A DNA stretch of 64,000 nt from an uncultured Megasphaera sp. (GTDB lineage Bacteria > Bacillota > Negativicutes > Veillonellales > Megasphaeraceae): assembly GCF_900539295.1 (NCBI RefSeq), contig NZ_UQBH01000006.1, positions 36,828 through 100,827 on the forward strand, given 5' to 3'. Positions 18,255 through 27,686 of the stretch are shown here, in pieces (the stretch's first letter is position 1; each line of letters begins with the position of its first letter). The position numbers were made by a program, and so were the translations under genes. Under the pieces are notes generated by a model. It searched no databases. It had not been told where the DNA came from and worked only from the letters and a program-made list of their open reading frames with translations.

Positions 18255-21200
18255 TTAGTCTTCAAAACCCTTCTGGAGACGGACGTAGGAATGACGACGA
18301 TTCTTAGCGTCTGCTTCAGTCTTAGCATAGAGGGCTTCAGCTTCTTCAGGGAAGCTCTTCTTGAGGGATGCATAACGAACTTCACCCTGCAAGAATTCCT
18401 GGAATTTGCTGTAATCCGGTTCTTTGGAGTCGAGGCTGAACGGGTTCTTGCCCTGTTCTTTGAGATCCGGGTTGTAACGGAACAGATCCCAGTAACCGCA
18501 TTCGACAGCGAGTTTTTCTTCTGTCTGGCTCTTGCCCATGCCCTTACGGATACCATGGTTGATGCAAGGAGCGTAGCAGATAACCAAGGACGGGCCATGG
18601 TAAGCTTCAGCTTCGGTGATAGCTTTGAGGAGCTGGTTCTTGTCAGCGCCCATAGCTACCTGAGCTACATAGACGTAGCCGTAGGAAATAGCCATCATGC
18701 CGAGGTCCTTCTTCTTCGTGCGTTTGCCGGCAGCAGCGAACTGAGCGATAGCTGCAGTCGGGGTAGCTTTAGAGGACTGGCCGCCCGTGTTGGAGTAAAC
18801 TTCCGTATCGAGAACGAGGACGTTGATGTCGTTGTCCGAAGCGAGGACATGGTCAACACCGCCGTAACCGATATCGTAGGACCAACCGTCACCACCGATG
18901 ATCCACTGGCTGCGTTTTACGAAGAACTGTTTCTTAGCGAGGAAGTCTTCGAGAACCGGTTTGCCGGCAGCTTCTTTTTCGAGGAGAGCCGTCAATTTGT
19001 CAGCGCGTTCACGAGAGCCTTCGCCTTCGTATGCATGAGCAGCCCAATCGCTGAGAGCTTCCTGGAGTTCCGGAGAAGCGACAGCTTTAGCAGCGTCGAG
19101 GTTTTCAACCAAGTCTTTGCGGACTTTGTCTACGCCGAGGAACATGCCGAGGCCGAATTCAGCAGCATCTTCGAAGAGGCTGTTTGCCCAAGACGGGCCG
19201 TGGCCGGCAGCGTTCATGGTGTACGGAGAAACAGGAGCCGATGCACCCCAAATGGAGGAGCAGCCTGTTGCGTTAGCGATCATCATGCGGTCGCCGAAGA
19301 GCTGTGTAACGAGTTTGACATACGGTGTTTCACCGCAGCCTGCGCATGCGCCGGAGAATTCGAGGAGCGGCTGTTCGAACTGAGAACCGATAACGGTCTT
19401 CTTGTTCTGCGGGTTAGCTTTCGGAGCAACCTTTTCGGTAGCATAGTACCAGAATTCCATCTTCTTGCGTTCTTCGTCGGTGTTCGGGACCATGGTCAAA
19501 GCCTGGACCGGGCAGACGTTTACGCAGGAGCCGCATTCGAGGCAGTCGAGCTGGTCGACTACGATAGCCAAATCGTATTCTTTACCGGATTTAGCTTTAA
19601 CAGCGACTTTGTAACCAGCCGGAGCAGCAGCCGTTTCTTCTTTCGTCGTCAAGCACGGACGAACCGTAGCGTGCGGGCAAACGAAGGAACACTGGAGGCA
19701 GCCGATACATTTTTCGTTATCCCAGGAAGGAACGTGCAGAGCCGGGCCTGCTTTTTCGAATTTAGAGGTGCCGGAAGGCATGGTGCCATCTTCGCGGCCG
19801 ACAAATGCGGAAACCGGGAGATCGTCGCCAACCTGTTCGAGCATCGGTTTTGCAACTTCCGTGAAGTACTTCGTAGCCGGACGGCCTTCGACGACTTCGT
19901 CAACGGCATCAGCCCAGGAAGCCGGATAGTTAACTTCATGGAATTCTTTGATACCAGCATCAACGGCGCCATTGTTCATGTCAATAATCTTCTGGCCTTT
20001 TTTGCCGTAGTTCTTGATGATGGAGTCTTTCAAGTATTTAACAGCGTCTTCTACAGGGATGATCTTAGCAAGGGCAAAGAAAGCAGCCTGCATGACCATG
20101 TTGATACGGGTGCCGAGGCCGAGTTTCTGGCCGATAGCGTCACCGTTCAAGGTGTAGAATTTAACGTGATGTTTAGCGATAGCGCGTTTGATGCGAGCCG
20201 GAAGTTCGTGTTCCAGTTCTTCATCAGTCCAGGTGCAGTTCAGCATGAACGTGCCGCCGTCTTTGATGCCGCGGAGAACATCGAAACGACCTACATAGGA
20301 CTGACGATGGCAAGCGATGTAGTCAGCTGCGTCGATGAGGTACGGCATATCGATCGGGCGAGTACCGAAACGCAGGTGAGAAATCGTTACGCCGCCGGAT
20401 TTCTTGGAGTCATAAGCAAAGTATGCCTGTGCATACATATCCGTGTGGTCACCGATGATCTTGATAGCCGATTTGTTAGCACCGACAGTACCATCAGAAC
20501 CGAAGCCCCAGAATTTGCAGGACGTAAGGCCCGTCGTATCAACCGGCATTTTCGGTTCGCGTGCAAGGCTGAGGTTGGTAACGTCGTCGACGATGCCAAG
20601 GGTGAAGCCGTTGAGCGGATGATCTTTCTTCAATTCTTTGAAGACGGCGAGGAAGTCTTCCGGAAGAACGTCTTTGGAGCCCATGCCGGTGCGGCCGCCG
20701 ATGACGTCAATGTTAAGACCTTCTTCTTTTACGAAGCCCGTGATATCGAGATAAAGCGGTTCGCCGAGGGAGCCCGGTTCTTTCGTGCGGTCGATGACAG
20801 CAATCTTCTTGACCGTTTTCGGAAGAACGTTGAGCAGGTATTTGTTGGAGAACGGACGATAGAGGTGAACGTTGATAACGCCGACTTTTTCGCCCTGGCT
20901 CTGCAAGTATTCGACCGTCTGTTTAGCGACGTCGGAGAGAGAACCCATGGAAACGACGATGTGTTCAGCATCAGCAGCACCGTAGTAGTTGAACGGTTTG
21001 TAGGAGCGGCCGGTGATTTCAGAAATCTTGTCCATGTAGTCAGCTACGATATCGGGCATAGCATCATAGAACTTGTTGGCAGCTTCTGTATGCTGGAAGT
21101 ATACGTCCGGGTTTTCAGCAGTACCGCGAACCTGCGGGTTATCCGGGTTAAGAGCACGTTTGCGGAAGCTGTCGATAGCGTCCCAGTCGACGAGTTTTTT

Positions 21201-21770
21201 GTAGTTTTCGAAATCCATGACTTCAACTTTCTGAATTTCGTGAGACGTACGGAAACCGTCGAAGAAGTTGATGAACGGCAAGGAACCTTTAATAGCAGAT
21301 AAGTGAGCGACACCAGCGAGATCCATGACTTCCTGAACATTGGATTCGGCCAAGAGACAGCAGCCCGTTGCACGAGCAGCCATAACGTCCTGGTGGTCAC
21401 CGAAGATGCTCAGTGCATGGTTAGCCAAAGCACGTGCAGCTACGTGGAATACGCCCGGAAGGAGTTCGCCGGCAACTTTGTACATGTTCGGCATCATGAG
21501 GAGGAAGCCCTGAGATGCTGTGTACGTCGTGGTCAAAGCACCAGCCTGTAAAGAACCGTGGAATGCGCCAGCAGCGCCAGCTTCGGACTGCATTTCAATG
21601 ACGTTGACTTTGTGTCCGAAGATGTTTTTCATGCCATTGGCGGACCAATCATCGACATGTTCTGCCATAGGAGAAGACGGCGTGATCGGATAAATTGCGG
21701 CAACTTCAGTAAATGCATAGGACACCCATGCAGCTGCTTCGTTACCATCCATGGTTTTAAATTTGCTCAT
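18255..21770 (-). CDS. nifJ: Pyruvate:ferredoxin (flavodoxin) oxidoreductase
   Basis: Homodimeric one-chain enzyme of 1171 aa that oxidises pyruvate with CoA to acetyl-CoA and CO2, reducing ferredoxin. Order: alpha domain with YPITPSSPMAEHVD near the N-terminus, gamma domain, two ferredoxin-type 4Fe-4S clusters (CIGCLQCSFVCPHA and CLECGSCVNVCPVQ), then the thiamine-diphosphate beta domain with CAGCGETPY and a GDGWSYDIGYGG Mg/TPP motif. Full length. The ATG follows GGAGCG. It has strongly biased codons and a strong terminator, as expected for a highly expressed central-metabolism gene, and faces a LysR regulator across a 490-base regulatory gap. Confidence 0.98.
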   Translation of the reverse strand: MSKFKTMDGNEAAAWVSYAFTEVAAIYPITPSSPMAEHVDDWSANGMKNIFGHKVNVIEMQSEAGAAGAFHGSLQAGALTTTYTASQGFLLMMPNMYKVAGELLPGVFHVAARALANHALSIFGDHQDVMAARATGCCLLAESNVQEVMDLAGVAHLSAIKGSLPFINFFDGFRTSHEIQKVEVMDFENYKKLVDWDAIDSFRKRALNPDNPQVRGTAENPDVYFQHTEAANKFYDAMPDIVADYMDKISEITGRSYKPFNYYGAADAEHIVVSMGSLSDVAKQTVEYLQSQGEKVGVINVHLYRPFSNKYLLNVLPKTVKKIAVIDRTKEPGSLGEPLYLDITGFVKEEGLNIDVIGGRTGMGSKDVLPEDFLAVFKELKKDHPLNGFTLGIVDDVTNLSLAREPKMPVDTTGLTSCKFWGFGSDGTVGANKSAIKIIGDHTDMYAQAYFAYDSKKSGGVTISHLRFGTRPIDMPYLIDAADYIACHRQSYVGRFDVLRGIKDGGTFMLNCTWTDEELEHELPARIKRAIAKHHVKFYTLNGDAIGQKLGLGTRINMVMQAAFFALAKIIPVEDAVKYLKDSIIKNYGKKGQKIIDMNNGAVDAGIKEFHEVNYPASWADAVDEVVEGRPATKYFTEVAKPMLEQVGDDLPVSAFVGREDGTMPSGTSKFEKAGPALHVPSWDNEKCIGCLQCSFVCPHATVRPCLTTKEETAAAPAGYKVAVKAKSGKEYDLAIVVDQLDCLECGSCVNVCPVQALTMVPNTDEERKKMEFWYYATEKVAPKANPQNKKTVIGSQFEQPLLEFSGACAGCGETPYVKLVTQLFGDRMMIANATGCSSIWGASAPVSPYTMNAAGHGPSWANSLFEDAAEFGLGMFLGVDKVRKDLVENLDAAKAVASPELQEALSDWAAHAYEGEGSRERADKLTALLEKEAAGKPVLEDFLAKKQFFVKRSQWIIGGDGWSYDIGYGGVDHVLASDNDINVLVLDTEVYSNTGGQSSKATPTAAIAQFAAAGKRTKKKDLGMMAISYGYVYVAQVAMGADKNQLLKAITEAEAYHGPSLVICYAPCINHGIRKGMGKSQTEEKLAVECGYWDLFRYNPDLKEQGKNPFSLDSKEPDYSKFQEFLQGEVRYASLKKSFPEEAEALYAKTEADAKNRRHSYVRLQKGFED

Positions 21771-22261
21771 AGATAAAACACGCTCCTTAATTAAATGTTA
21801 TACACAATATGGAAGATTCCATACTGATAGGCTTAAGAAAGCTATAAAGACGTTCCGCCGTATCTCATACAGACGGCGCGAACAGCTGCACAGGTTCCAA
21901 CGATGCATTCTGTTCACGTATCGGCCATACACGTCCCAAATTGAAAAAAACGCAACAAAAAGCGGGAAGGTCTGACAATATTCAAAAAAAGTATTGCTAA
22001 TATTCTGAATCTGTACTACTATTATAGTGGTATTACAGATTCGCACATTACCATATCTCTTTTCAGAATTGCTGACCATCACAAACCGAACGACTTTGTA
22101 ACTTTATCTTACAAGTTAATTATATGCCTAAGCAATGTTAAATTCAATAGGAATGTGATGCTAGTTTATGCATCGTTCAGTGCTATTTTGTAAACGTATA
22201 CCAATGGAGTGTATATTCTAACGTTATTTGATATACACTATTAGTTAGTGGAGGTGTTAGC
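21771..22261. promoter_or_regulatory. Divergent nifJ/LysR regulatory region
   Basis: This 491-base AT-rich gap holds no convincing gene. It contains a perfect dyad TATGGAA-GA-TTCCATA at 21808-21823, 38 bases before the nifJ start; a longer dyad AATCTGTA...TACAGATT at 22008-22041 with an inner ACTAT/ATAGT pair; and GTGTATA...TATACAC at 22209-22238, directly before the LysR ribosome site (GGAGGTG). LysR regulators typically bind such interrupted dyads between divergent genes, so these are candidate operators for nifJ control and autoregulation. Confidence 0.55.
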
Positions 22262-23173
22262 ATGGATTTTCATCATCTTAAATACTTTGTCGAAGTAGCA
22301 GACAAGAAGTCATTCAGCAAAGCAGCGCGAACACTGCATATTTCTCAGTCCGCCATCAGCCGTACCATCAAAGCCCTGGAAGAAGAACTGGGCGTCGTCC
22401 TCTTCATGCGAAATGCGAAGGCCGTCGAACTTACCGACGCCGGCACGATTTTCCTGTCCCACGCAAAACGAGTCGTCTTCATGTTCGAACATTTGAAGAC
22501 CGACTTTGAAAATGAGTTTAAACTGGAACAGGGCACGATTCTCATCGGTCTCCCGCCCATCACCGGGGCCCCGATCTTTGCCAACCTCTTAGGGGCATTT
22601 AAGCAGGAATATCCGCAAATTGAACTGGACTTATACGAACACGGCTCCAAGAAGGTCGAAATCAGCGTTCAGGAAGGCCTCATCGATCTCGGCATCGTCT
22701 GCACCCAGCCGAAGGAGAAGGATTTTGAATCGTTCTTCCTTACCCAGGACCCGATGAACGTCATCATCCACCGCGACAACATCCTGTCCAAGGAAAAGAC
22801 GATTCCCTTGAAGAAACTGGCCAACGAATCACTGGTCCTCTACCGCGATGACTTCAACCTGCACGACGAAATCATCCAGCACTGTAAGAAAATCGGCTTC
22901 CAGCCGAAAATCATCTTTGAAACGAGCCAGCGCGACCTCATGATCCAGACCGTCGTCGCCAATCTCGGCGTCGCCCTCCTGCCGAGCCGCCTGTGCCCGA
23001 CCAAGGAAGCCAATCCGCGCGTATCGGAATCGGTCGTCGTCCGTCCCCTCGTCGAACCGGAACTCATGCACGTTCTCTACGTCATCTGGAAACGCGGCCA
23101 CTACCTGTCCCATGCCGCTCAGTTGTGGCTTGACTTCGTCCGCAATAAAGCCCGCGTCATTTCAAACTTATAA
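22262..23173 (+). CDS. LysR-family transcription regulator, divergent from nifJ
   Basis: A 303-aa regulator. The N-terminal winged helix (FVEVADKKSFSKAARTLHIS, then QSAISRTIKALEEELG) is canonical, with an effector-binding domain of periplasmic-binding-protein fold from about residue 90. The ATG is preceded by GGAGGTG. Its placement facing nifJ, with dyads between, suggests it controls pyruvate oxidation in response to a small metabolite; this is inference from position only. Confidence 0.92.
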   Translation: MDFHHLKYFVEVADKKSFSKAARTLHISQSAISRTIKALEEELGVVLFMRNAKAVELTDAGTIFLSHAKRVVFMFEHLKTDFENEFKLEQGTILIGLPPITGAPIFANLLGAFKQEYPQIELDLYEHGSKKVEISVQEGLIDLGIVCTQPKEKDFESFFLTQDPMNVIIHRDNILSKEKTIPLKKLANESLVLYRDDFNLHDEIIQHCKKIGFQPKIIFETSQRDLMIQTVVANLGVALLPSRLCPTKEANPRVSESVVVRPLVEPELMHVLYVIWKRGHYLSHAAQLWLDFVRNKARVISNL

Positions 23174-23568
23174 TGGCCGAAAAAAAGCAGGACCCCACCT
23201 CTCCTATCCGTCACCTGCGACAGCAGATGCAGCATGGAAAGGCCGTCTTCCTCGGACAGTACCGCCGCCTCCGGCAGAATTGGCACAGCCTGTCAAAAGG
23301 TCAAAAATATATGGCTGCAGCAGCGGTCCTCCTCTTCGTGTGGACCCTGGTGCTGCAAGTCCAGGTTCTTTCCTTGTCACAGACCGTCGCCCTGCAGCGG
23401 GTCCGCATCTCCCAGCTCGAGAAACAGGCCCAAAAGCAGAATAATCAGCTTTACTCGGCATCGGTTACCTTAGCTGACATCGAAAAGAAATGGCACGCCC
23501 TCAACTTCCGCGTCCTGGAAAATACCTGGCGCATCGAAGAACCGAAAAAAAACCCAGACTCCTTATAG
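23173..23568 (+). CDS. Small bitopic membrane protein with coiled coil
   Basis: A 131-aa protein I cannot assign. A basic N-terminal 45 residues precede one hydrophobic segment (about 47-66, AAAAVLLFVWTLVLQVQVL), followed by a heptad-like helix (LQRVRISQLEKQAQKQNNQL). The predicted topology is N-in with an external coiled coil, the layout of FtsL/DivIC-type proteins, but no sequence family can be claimed. Its ATG overlaps the LysR stop by one base (TAATG), so it is translationally coupled. The stop codon lies inside the loop of the terminator hairpin. Confidence 0.7.
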   Translation: MAEKKQDPTSPIRHLRQQMQHGKAVFLGQYRRLRQNWHSLSKGQKYMAAAAVLLFVWTLVLQVQVLSLSQTVALQRVRISQLEKQAQKQNNQLYSASVTLADIEKKWHALNFRVLENTWRIEEPKKNPDSL

Positions 23569-23585
23569 AGTCTGGGTTTCCTTTT
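23550..23585. terminator. Bidirectional terminator
   Basis: A perfect 12-bp stem (23550-23561 with 23568-23579) has a six-base loop. It is A-rich upstream and T-rich downstream, serving the LysR pair and the converging HAD gene. It overlaps the last codons of the small membrane protein gene. Confidence 0.88.
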
Positions 23586-23589
23586 TATA

Positions 23590-24276
23590 TTACGATTCAA
23601 GAAGTGCTTCGAAGGCTTCCGGTTCCGGAAGGGACGGAATGATTTTCCAAGGCTCGCACTTGGCCAGGTTATCGTACGTATGGCGTCCCGTAGCGACGCT
23701 GATCGTCCGGGCGCCAATGGCTTTTCCGCACTGGATATCGTGAGGCGTATCGCCGATGACATATATCGCTTCGATATCGTCGCCCCAGGTCCGTTTGGCA
23801 ATAGCCAGGGCATTGCGGGCCAGGTCGTCACGATAGTAGTAGTCGAAGGCAAAGCCCGAATGGTCGAAATCAAAATACTGAGACAAGCCGAAGAAATCCA
23901 TCTTCAGGCTGGCGCCGACGCGGCTGTTCCCCGTCAGGAGTAGCTGCTGATAGCCTTCTCTACCGTGGAAGAACGCCAAATTTTCCTTGGCATTCGGCAG
24001 GATGACGCCTTCGTGAGCCTTGCGCTTCAGCCATTTCAGGAGCTTTTGCTCATAGTTCCGGCAGAAGGCAAAGACTTCTTCATCAGTCGGCATGACACCT
24101 GTCGACTTATAGAGCAGCTGCTGACAAATAAAATTGTCCGTCCTGCCGCCGGCATCGATTTTCGGTATCGGTATATCGGCACCGTTTAAATCATGGAGGA
24201 CTTCTTTAATGGCATGCAGTCCGGCATGACCTGTATTCAATAAGGTTCCGTCAATATCCCAGTATAATAATTTCAC
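23590..24276 (-). CDS. HAD-superfamily hydrolase (phosphoglycolate phosphatase-like)
   Basis: A 228-aa phosphatase-type protein. Motif I is DIDGTLL near the N-terminus (nucleophile and acid Asp), motif II LLTGNS, and motif IV VIGDTPHD. A helical cap lies between motifs I and II, as in phosphoglycolate phosphatase/beta-phosphoglucomutase relatives. No ATG is in frame near the start; GTG at 24276 with GGAG eight bases upstream is the best choice. It follows ackA by 25 bases, in the same direction. Substrate is unknown. Confidence 0.88.
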   Translation of the reverse strand: MKLLYWDIDGTLLNTGHAGLHAIKEVLHDLNGADIPIPKIDAGGRTDNFICQQLLYKSTGVMPTDEEVFAFCRNYEQKLLKWLKRKAHEGVILPNAKENLAFFHGREGYQQLLLTGNSRVGASLKMDFFGLSQYFDFDHSGFAFDYYYRDDLARNALAIAKRTWGDDIEAIYVIGDTPHDIQCGKAIGARTISVATGRHTYDNLAKCEPWKIIPSLPEPEAFEALLES

Positions 24277-24301
24277 ATTCTTCACTCCATTTGAGGCACT
24301 A

Positions 24302-25498
24302 TTACTGCTTGGATACGATGTCCTTCGTATCGCGGGCAATCATGATTTCTTCATTCGTCGGAATGACATACATCTTAACCGTCGAATCGTCGGTGCTGAT
24401 CAAAGCGTCTTTGCCGCGGACATCGTTGCGCTGCGGATCGAGTTTGGCACCGAGGTATTCCAGGCCTTCGGCAATGGCTGCGCGGTCTTCAATGCCGTTT
24501 TCGCCGACGCCGGCCGTAAAGGTGATGACGTCAACGCCGCCCATGGCAGCTGCGAAAGCGCCGATTTCCTTGCGGACCTGATAGTGGAACATGTCGAGAG
24601 CCAGCTGAGCCCGTTCGTTGCCTTCACCGGCAGCTTTGCCGAGGTCGCGGAAGTCGCTGGAAACGCCGGAGATGCCGAGAACGCCGGACTGTTTGTTCAT
24701 CAATTTGTCCATATCCTTGGTCGTATAGTTATGGTTGTCCATAACGTTGAGGACGATAGCCGGGTCGATATCGCCGCAGCGCGTGCCCATGAGGACGCCG
24801 GCCAAGGGAGTAAAGCCCATCGTCGTGTCGACGCATTTGCCGTATTTGATGGCTGCTAAGGAAGAGCCGTTGCCGAGGTGGCAGTTGATGATGCGCAGTT
24901 CTTCAACGGGTTTGCCCATGACTTTAGCGACTTCACCGGCGACATAGCGATGGCTCGTGCCGTGGAAGCCGTAACGGCGGATATGATCTTCCGTGTAGAG
25001 TTCGTACGGGAGGCCGTACATGAAGGCTTTTGCCGGCATGGTCTGATGGAAGGCCGTATCGAAGACGCCGACCTGAGGTACGCCGGGCATAATGGCCTTG
25101 CAGGCATTGATGCCGATGATGTTCGGCGGATTGTGAAGCGGAGCCATGGCCGAGCATTTTTCCAAGGCTTTCATGACTTCGTCCGTAATGAGCGTGGAAG
25201 CAGCGAATTCTTCACCGCCATGGACGACGCGGTGGCCGACAGCGTCGATAGCATCCATCGATTTGATGACGCCGCATTCAGCGTCGGTCAAGATGTCGAG
25301 GACCAGCTTAACGGCTACTTGGTGATCCGGAATGGACTGTTTGATTTCCTTTTTCTGCCCATTCCATTTGTGGGTCAGCTGCGAATCGGTAAGGCCGATT
25401 TTTTCGACCAAACCTTTTGCCATTACTTCTTCATTATCCATGTTGACGAGCTGATACTTCAAAGATGAGCTGCCGCAGTTTACAACCAATACGATCAT
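24302..25498 (-). CDS. ackA: Acetate kinase
   Basis: A 398-aa ASKHA-fold kinase that converts acetyl phosphate and ADP to acetate and ATP, the energy-yielding last step after PFOR and phosphotransacetylase. Family motifs: VVNCGSSSLKYQL at the start, RRYGFHGTSHRYV, NCHLGNGSS, and TAGVGEN near the C-terminus. The conserved Arg in HRVVHGG is present. The ATG follows GAGGG. No pta is in the window. It is transcribed with an upstream lipoprotein and a downstream HAD gene. Confidence 0.98.
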   Translation of the reverse strand: MIVLVVNCGSSSLKYQLVNMDNEEVMAKGLVEKIGLTDSQLTHKWNGQKKEIKQSIPDHQVAVKLVLDILTDAECGVIKSMDAIDAVGHRVVHGGEEFAASTLITDEVMKALEKCSAMAPLHNPPNIIGINACKAIMPGVPQVGVFDTAFHQTMPAKAFMYGLPYELYTEDHIRRYGFHGTSHRYVAGEVAKVMGKPVEELRIINCHLGNGSSLAAIKYGKCVDTTMGFTPLAGVLMGTRCGDIDPAIVLNVMDNHNYTTKDMDKLMNKQSGVLGISGVSSDFRDLGKAAGEGNERAQLALDMFHYQVRKEIGAFAAAMGGVDVITFTAGVGENGIEDRAAIAEGLEYLGAKLDPQRNDVRGKDALISTDDSTVKMYVIPTNEEIMIARDTKDIVSKQ

Positions 25499-25529
25499 GA
25501 AATTTTACCCTCTTTCGTTTGTTTTAAGA

Positions 25530-26066
25530 TTACTTTAGATGACCAAATACGTGGTCAACTACTTCCTTCGCCAAATCGTCGCCGTCTTTGTACATGTACA
25601 TGACGTGCCAGATCTGGCCATTATCTTCAAAGAAGAAACTCCGCACGATGAGCTTTGCCGGCTGGCCGTTCAATGGCTCCGTGTAGGCGGCATCGACGAC
25701 AACGGCCTTGCGTCCGCTCTCTTCGGCGTCGGTAATCTTCGTTTGCAGATCAGATACATCCGGTGTCTGTTTCAGCCTGGCAACGTATTCGTTGGCCATG
25801 GCAACAGGCGTCGTTTCGCCGGCTGTTTCAGAAACAGCGACGACATTAATGTGTTTGTCATTATTGATATACATCATGCCCTGGCCTTCCTGACGGTTCA
25901 CGTGTGCCAGGTCAAACGGGGTCATGACATACACTTCAGAATTGCCAGCCTTCAACTGGACATAGCCGAAACTGTATTCTTCAAGCATCGTATTGCTGCC
26001 ACAGCCGGACATCAATACGGCAGCCGTGATCATTGCCGCAGCTGCAAGTCCTTTCAATCCTTTCAT
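25530..26066 (-). CDS. Putative lipoprotein
   Basis: A 178-aa protein with a 21-residue signal ending VLMSGC, a slightly atypical lipobox (Met at -3, Leu at -4), so lipidation of Cys22 is likely. The rest is a compact alpha/beta domain without a family I can name. It lies 31 bases upstream of ackA in the same direction; any role with acetate metabolism would be guesswork. Confidence 0.78.
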   Translation of the reverse strand: MKGLKGLAAAAMITAAVLMSGCGSNTMLEEYSFGYVQLKAGNSEVYVMTPFDLAHVNRQEGQGMMYINNDKHINVVAVSETAGETTPVAMANEYVARLKQTPDVSDLQTKITDAEESGRKAVVVDAAYTEPLNGQPAKLIVRSFFFEDNGQIWHVMYMYKDGDDLAKEVVDHVFGHLK

Positions 26067-26103
26067 ACAATCACCTATTTATGCTTTCTACAGACTAGGT
26101 TCA

Positions 26104-26112
26104 TTATAGCAT
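26104..26112 (-). promoter_or_regulatory. Probable extended -10 promoter of the lipoprotein-ackA operon
   Basis: TGCTATAAT on the minus strand (26112-26104) is a perfect extended -10 about 40 bases before the lipoprotein start. No good -35 box was seen. Confidence 0.5.
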
Positions 26113-26201
26113 AAAAGAGTTATAGCGTCATCTAAAAAAAGCATGAAATGGAAATACTTTCGCTATCCCGTCGAACAGCCAAAAAGAATGGACGGCCTCC
26201 A

Positions 26202-26230
26202 TTGACGATTGCCTTTACCTTACGTATACT
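26202..26230 (+). promoter_or_regulatory. tmcAL promoter
   Basis: TTGACG (26202-26207), 17-base spacer, TATACT (26225-26230), giving a leader of about 105 bases before the gene. Confidence 0.7.
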
Positions 26231-26340
26231 TATAAACAACTTATACCGCGACATCCCCCTGTCATCAAGCCGTCCCGGTCTCCTCTACCGTCGCGATTCC
26301 CTGTAATCATTGTGAAATTCAGAACATAAAAGAGGTCTCT

Positions 26341-27552
26341 ATGGAATCCATTGCCGTCATCGCTGAATTTAATCCCTTTCACACAGGCCACGCCTACTTA
26401 CTGTCGGAAATCCGCCGGCAGAGCCCGGCCGATGCCGCCATCATCGTCATCATGAGCGGCTCCTTCGTCCAGCGCGGCGAACCGGCTTTCTTCGACAAGT
26501 GGCACCGTGCCCGTTGGGCCGTCAGAAACGGCGCCGACGCCGTCTTTGAACTGCCTGCCGTCTATGCACTGTCGAGTGCAGAAGGCTTTGCCTCAGGCGG
26601 CGTCCGTTTAGCCCATCGCCTTAGCTGTACGGCCCTTGCCTGCGGCGTCGAAGACGGTACGGCCGACGCCTTTCTCCGTCTGGCTGAAGCTGCCTTAATG
26701 AAAGCGCCCGGCGAGGAGAAGAAAGCTGCGACAGCCGGCCGCAATCAGACCGAGGACCTGAAAAAAGCCCTTCCGGAATCAGCTCATCTTTTGGAACAGC
26801 CCAACGCCCTCTTGGCCCTTGAATATGCCAAAGCCGTCCTCCGCTTGCCGTCGCCCCTTACGCTGATGACCATCCCCCGCAAGGGAAGCCACCACGAAAA
26901 AAGCCTCGGCCAATCTTTTACCAGTGCTTCGGCCCTCCGAAAGGCCCTTGAAAATGGTTTTTCCGCAGAAGCAGCAGCCTACTTCCCGAAAAGCATCTGC
27001 GCAGACGTTGAAGGCCTGGTCACCTCCGGAATCTTCAGCGATTACGGCCGCTACCACGACTTCGTCAGCCTGCAGGGCCGCCTCCTGACAGCGGAACAAC
27101 TGCGCCGCCTGCCGGCTTTTACGGAGGGACTGGAAAATCGCTGGCATAAGGCATTTTCTACCCTTTCGACATATGATGAAGCCCTGTCAGCCATCAAGAC
27201 CAAGCGCTATGCCTTCAGCCGCCTGTGCCGCATGGGAGCCTACACGGTACTGCAGCCGTCACAGGACTTCTTCAACGAATCTTACCAAGAAGGACCGCAA
27301 TACGGCCGCATCCTGGCCTTCAATGACCGGGGCGCCGCTTTTTTAAAGACTGCCAAAAAGGCCTTCCCGATCATTACCAAAGTAACGCAGGAAGCAAAAA
27401 GCCTGTCCCCCTTAGGACAGACTCAGCTTGCACTCGATATGCGGGCCACGGACATTCAAGCGCTCTGTTTCCGCAGCACTTCTTGCCGCCAAGGACGAAG
27501 GGACTATTATACCCCCCCCTGCTATCTTTCCCAAGCGGACGGAGAAGGGTGA
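26341..27552 (+). CDS. tmcAL: tRNA(Met) cytidine acetate ligase TmcAL
   Basis: A 403-aa nucleotidyltransferase-fold enzyme (YlbM family) that uses acetate and ATP to acetylate C34 of elongator tRNA-Met. The N-terminal AEFNPFHTGH is the family form of the HxGH adenylylation motif; IMSGSFVQRGEPA follows. The C-terminal helical part ends with DMRATDIQAL, also typical. A weak AGAGGT lies upstream of the ATG. It is transcribed away from ackA, whose product acetate is the enzyme substrate, though that link may be chance. Confidence 0.9.
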   Translation: MESIAVIAEFNPFHTGHAYLLSEIRRQSPADAAIIVIMSGSFVQRGEPAFFDKWHRARWAVRNGADAVFELPAVYALSSAEGFASGGVRLAHRLSCTALACGVEDGTADAFLRLAEAALMKAPGEEKKAATAGRNQTEDLKKALPESAHLLEQPNALLALEYAKAVLRLPSPLTLMTIPRKGSHHEKSLGQSFTSASALRKALENGFSAEAAAYFPKSICADVEGLVTSGIFSDYGRYHDFVSLQGRLLTAEQLRRLPAFTEGLENRWHKAFSTLSTYDEALSAIKTKRYAFSRLCRMGAYTVLQPSQDFFNESYQEGPQYGRILAFNDRGAAFLKTAKKAFPIITKVTQEAKSLSPLGQTQLALDMRATDIQALCFRSTSCRQGRRDYYTPPCYLSQADGEG

Positions 27553-27577
27553 CATCCGGTTATTTTTATCCGCATAT

Positions 27578-27606
27578 TTGTTTTACAGCCCGAAATCTGT
27601 TATCAT
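27578..27606 (+). promoter_or_regulatory. gltS promoter
   Basis: TTGTTT (27578-27583), 17-base spacer, TATCAT (27601-27606) with an extended TG. It starts a leader of about 75 bases before gltS. Confidence 0.6.
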
Positions 27607-27686
27607 AAGTACTGTATTTTTTATTTTTTCATAACCTATTTCATCGATTCTGCCCATAATCGGTAAAATATGAAGGGGGCTTATTT

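Noticed and set aside
18195..21302. Open frame of 1035 codons on the plus strand
   Set aside because: It is antisense to nifJ; its length follows from the strongly biased codons of nifJ, and its translation has no family features.
21798..22082. Possible 94-aa gene in the nifJ/LysR gap
   Set aside because: No ribosome site, unusual composition, and it crosses the candidate dyads.
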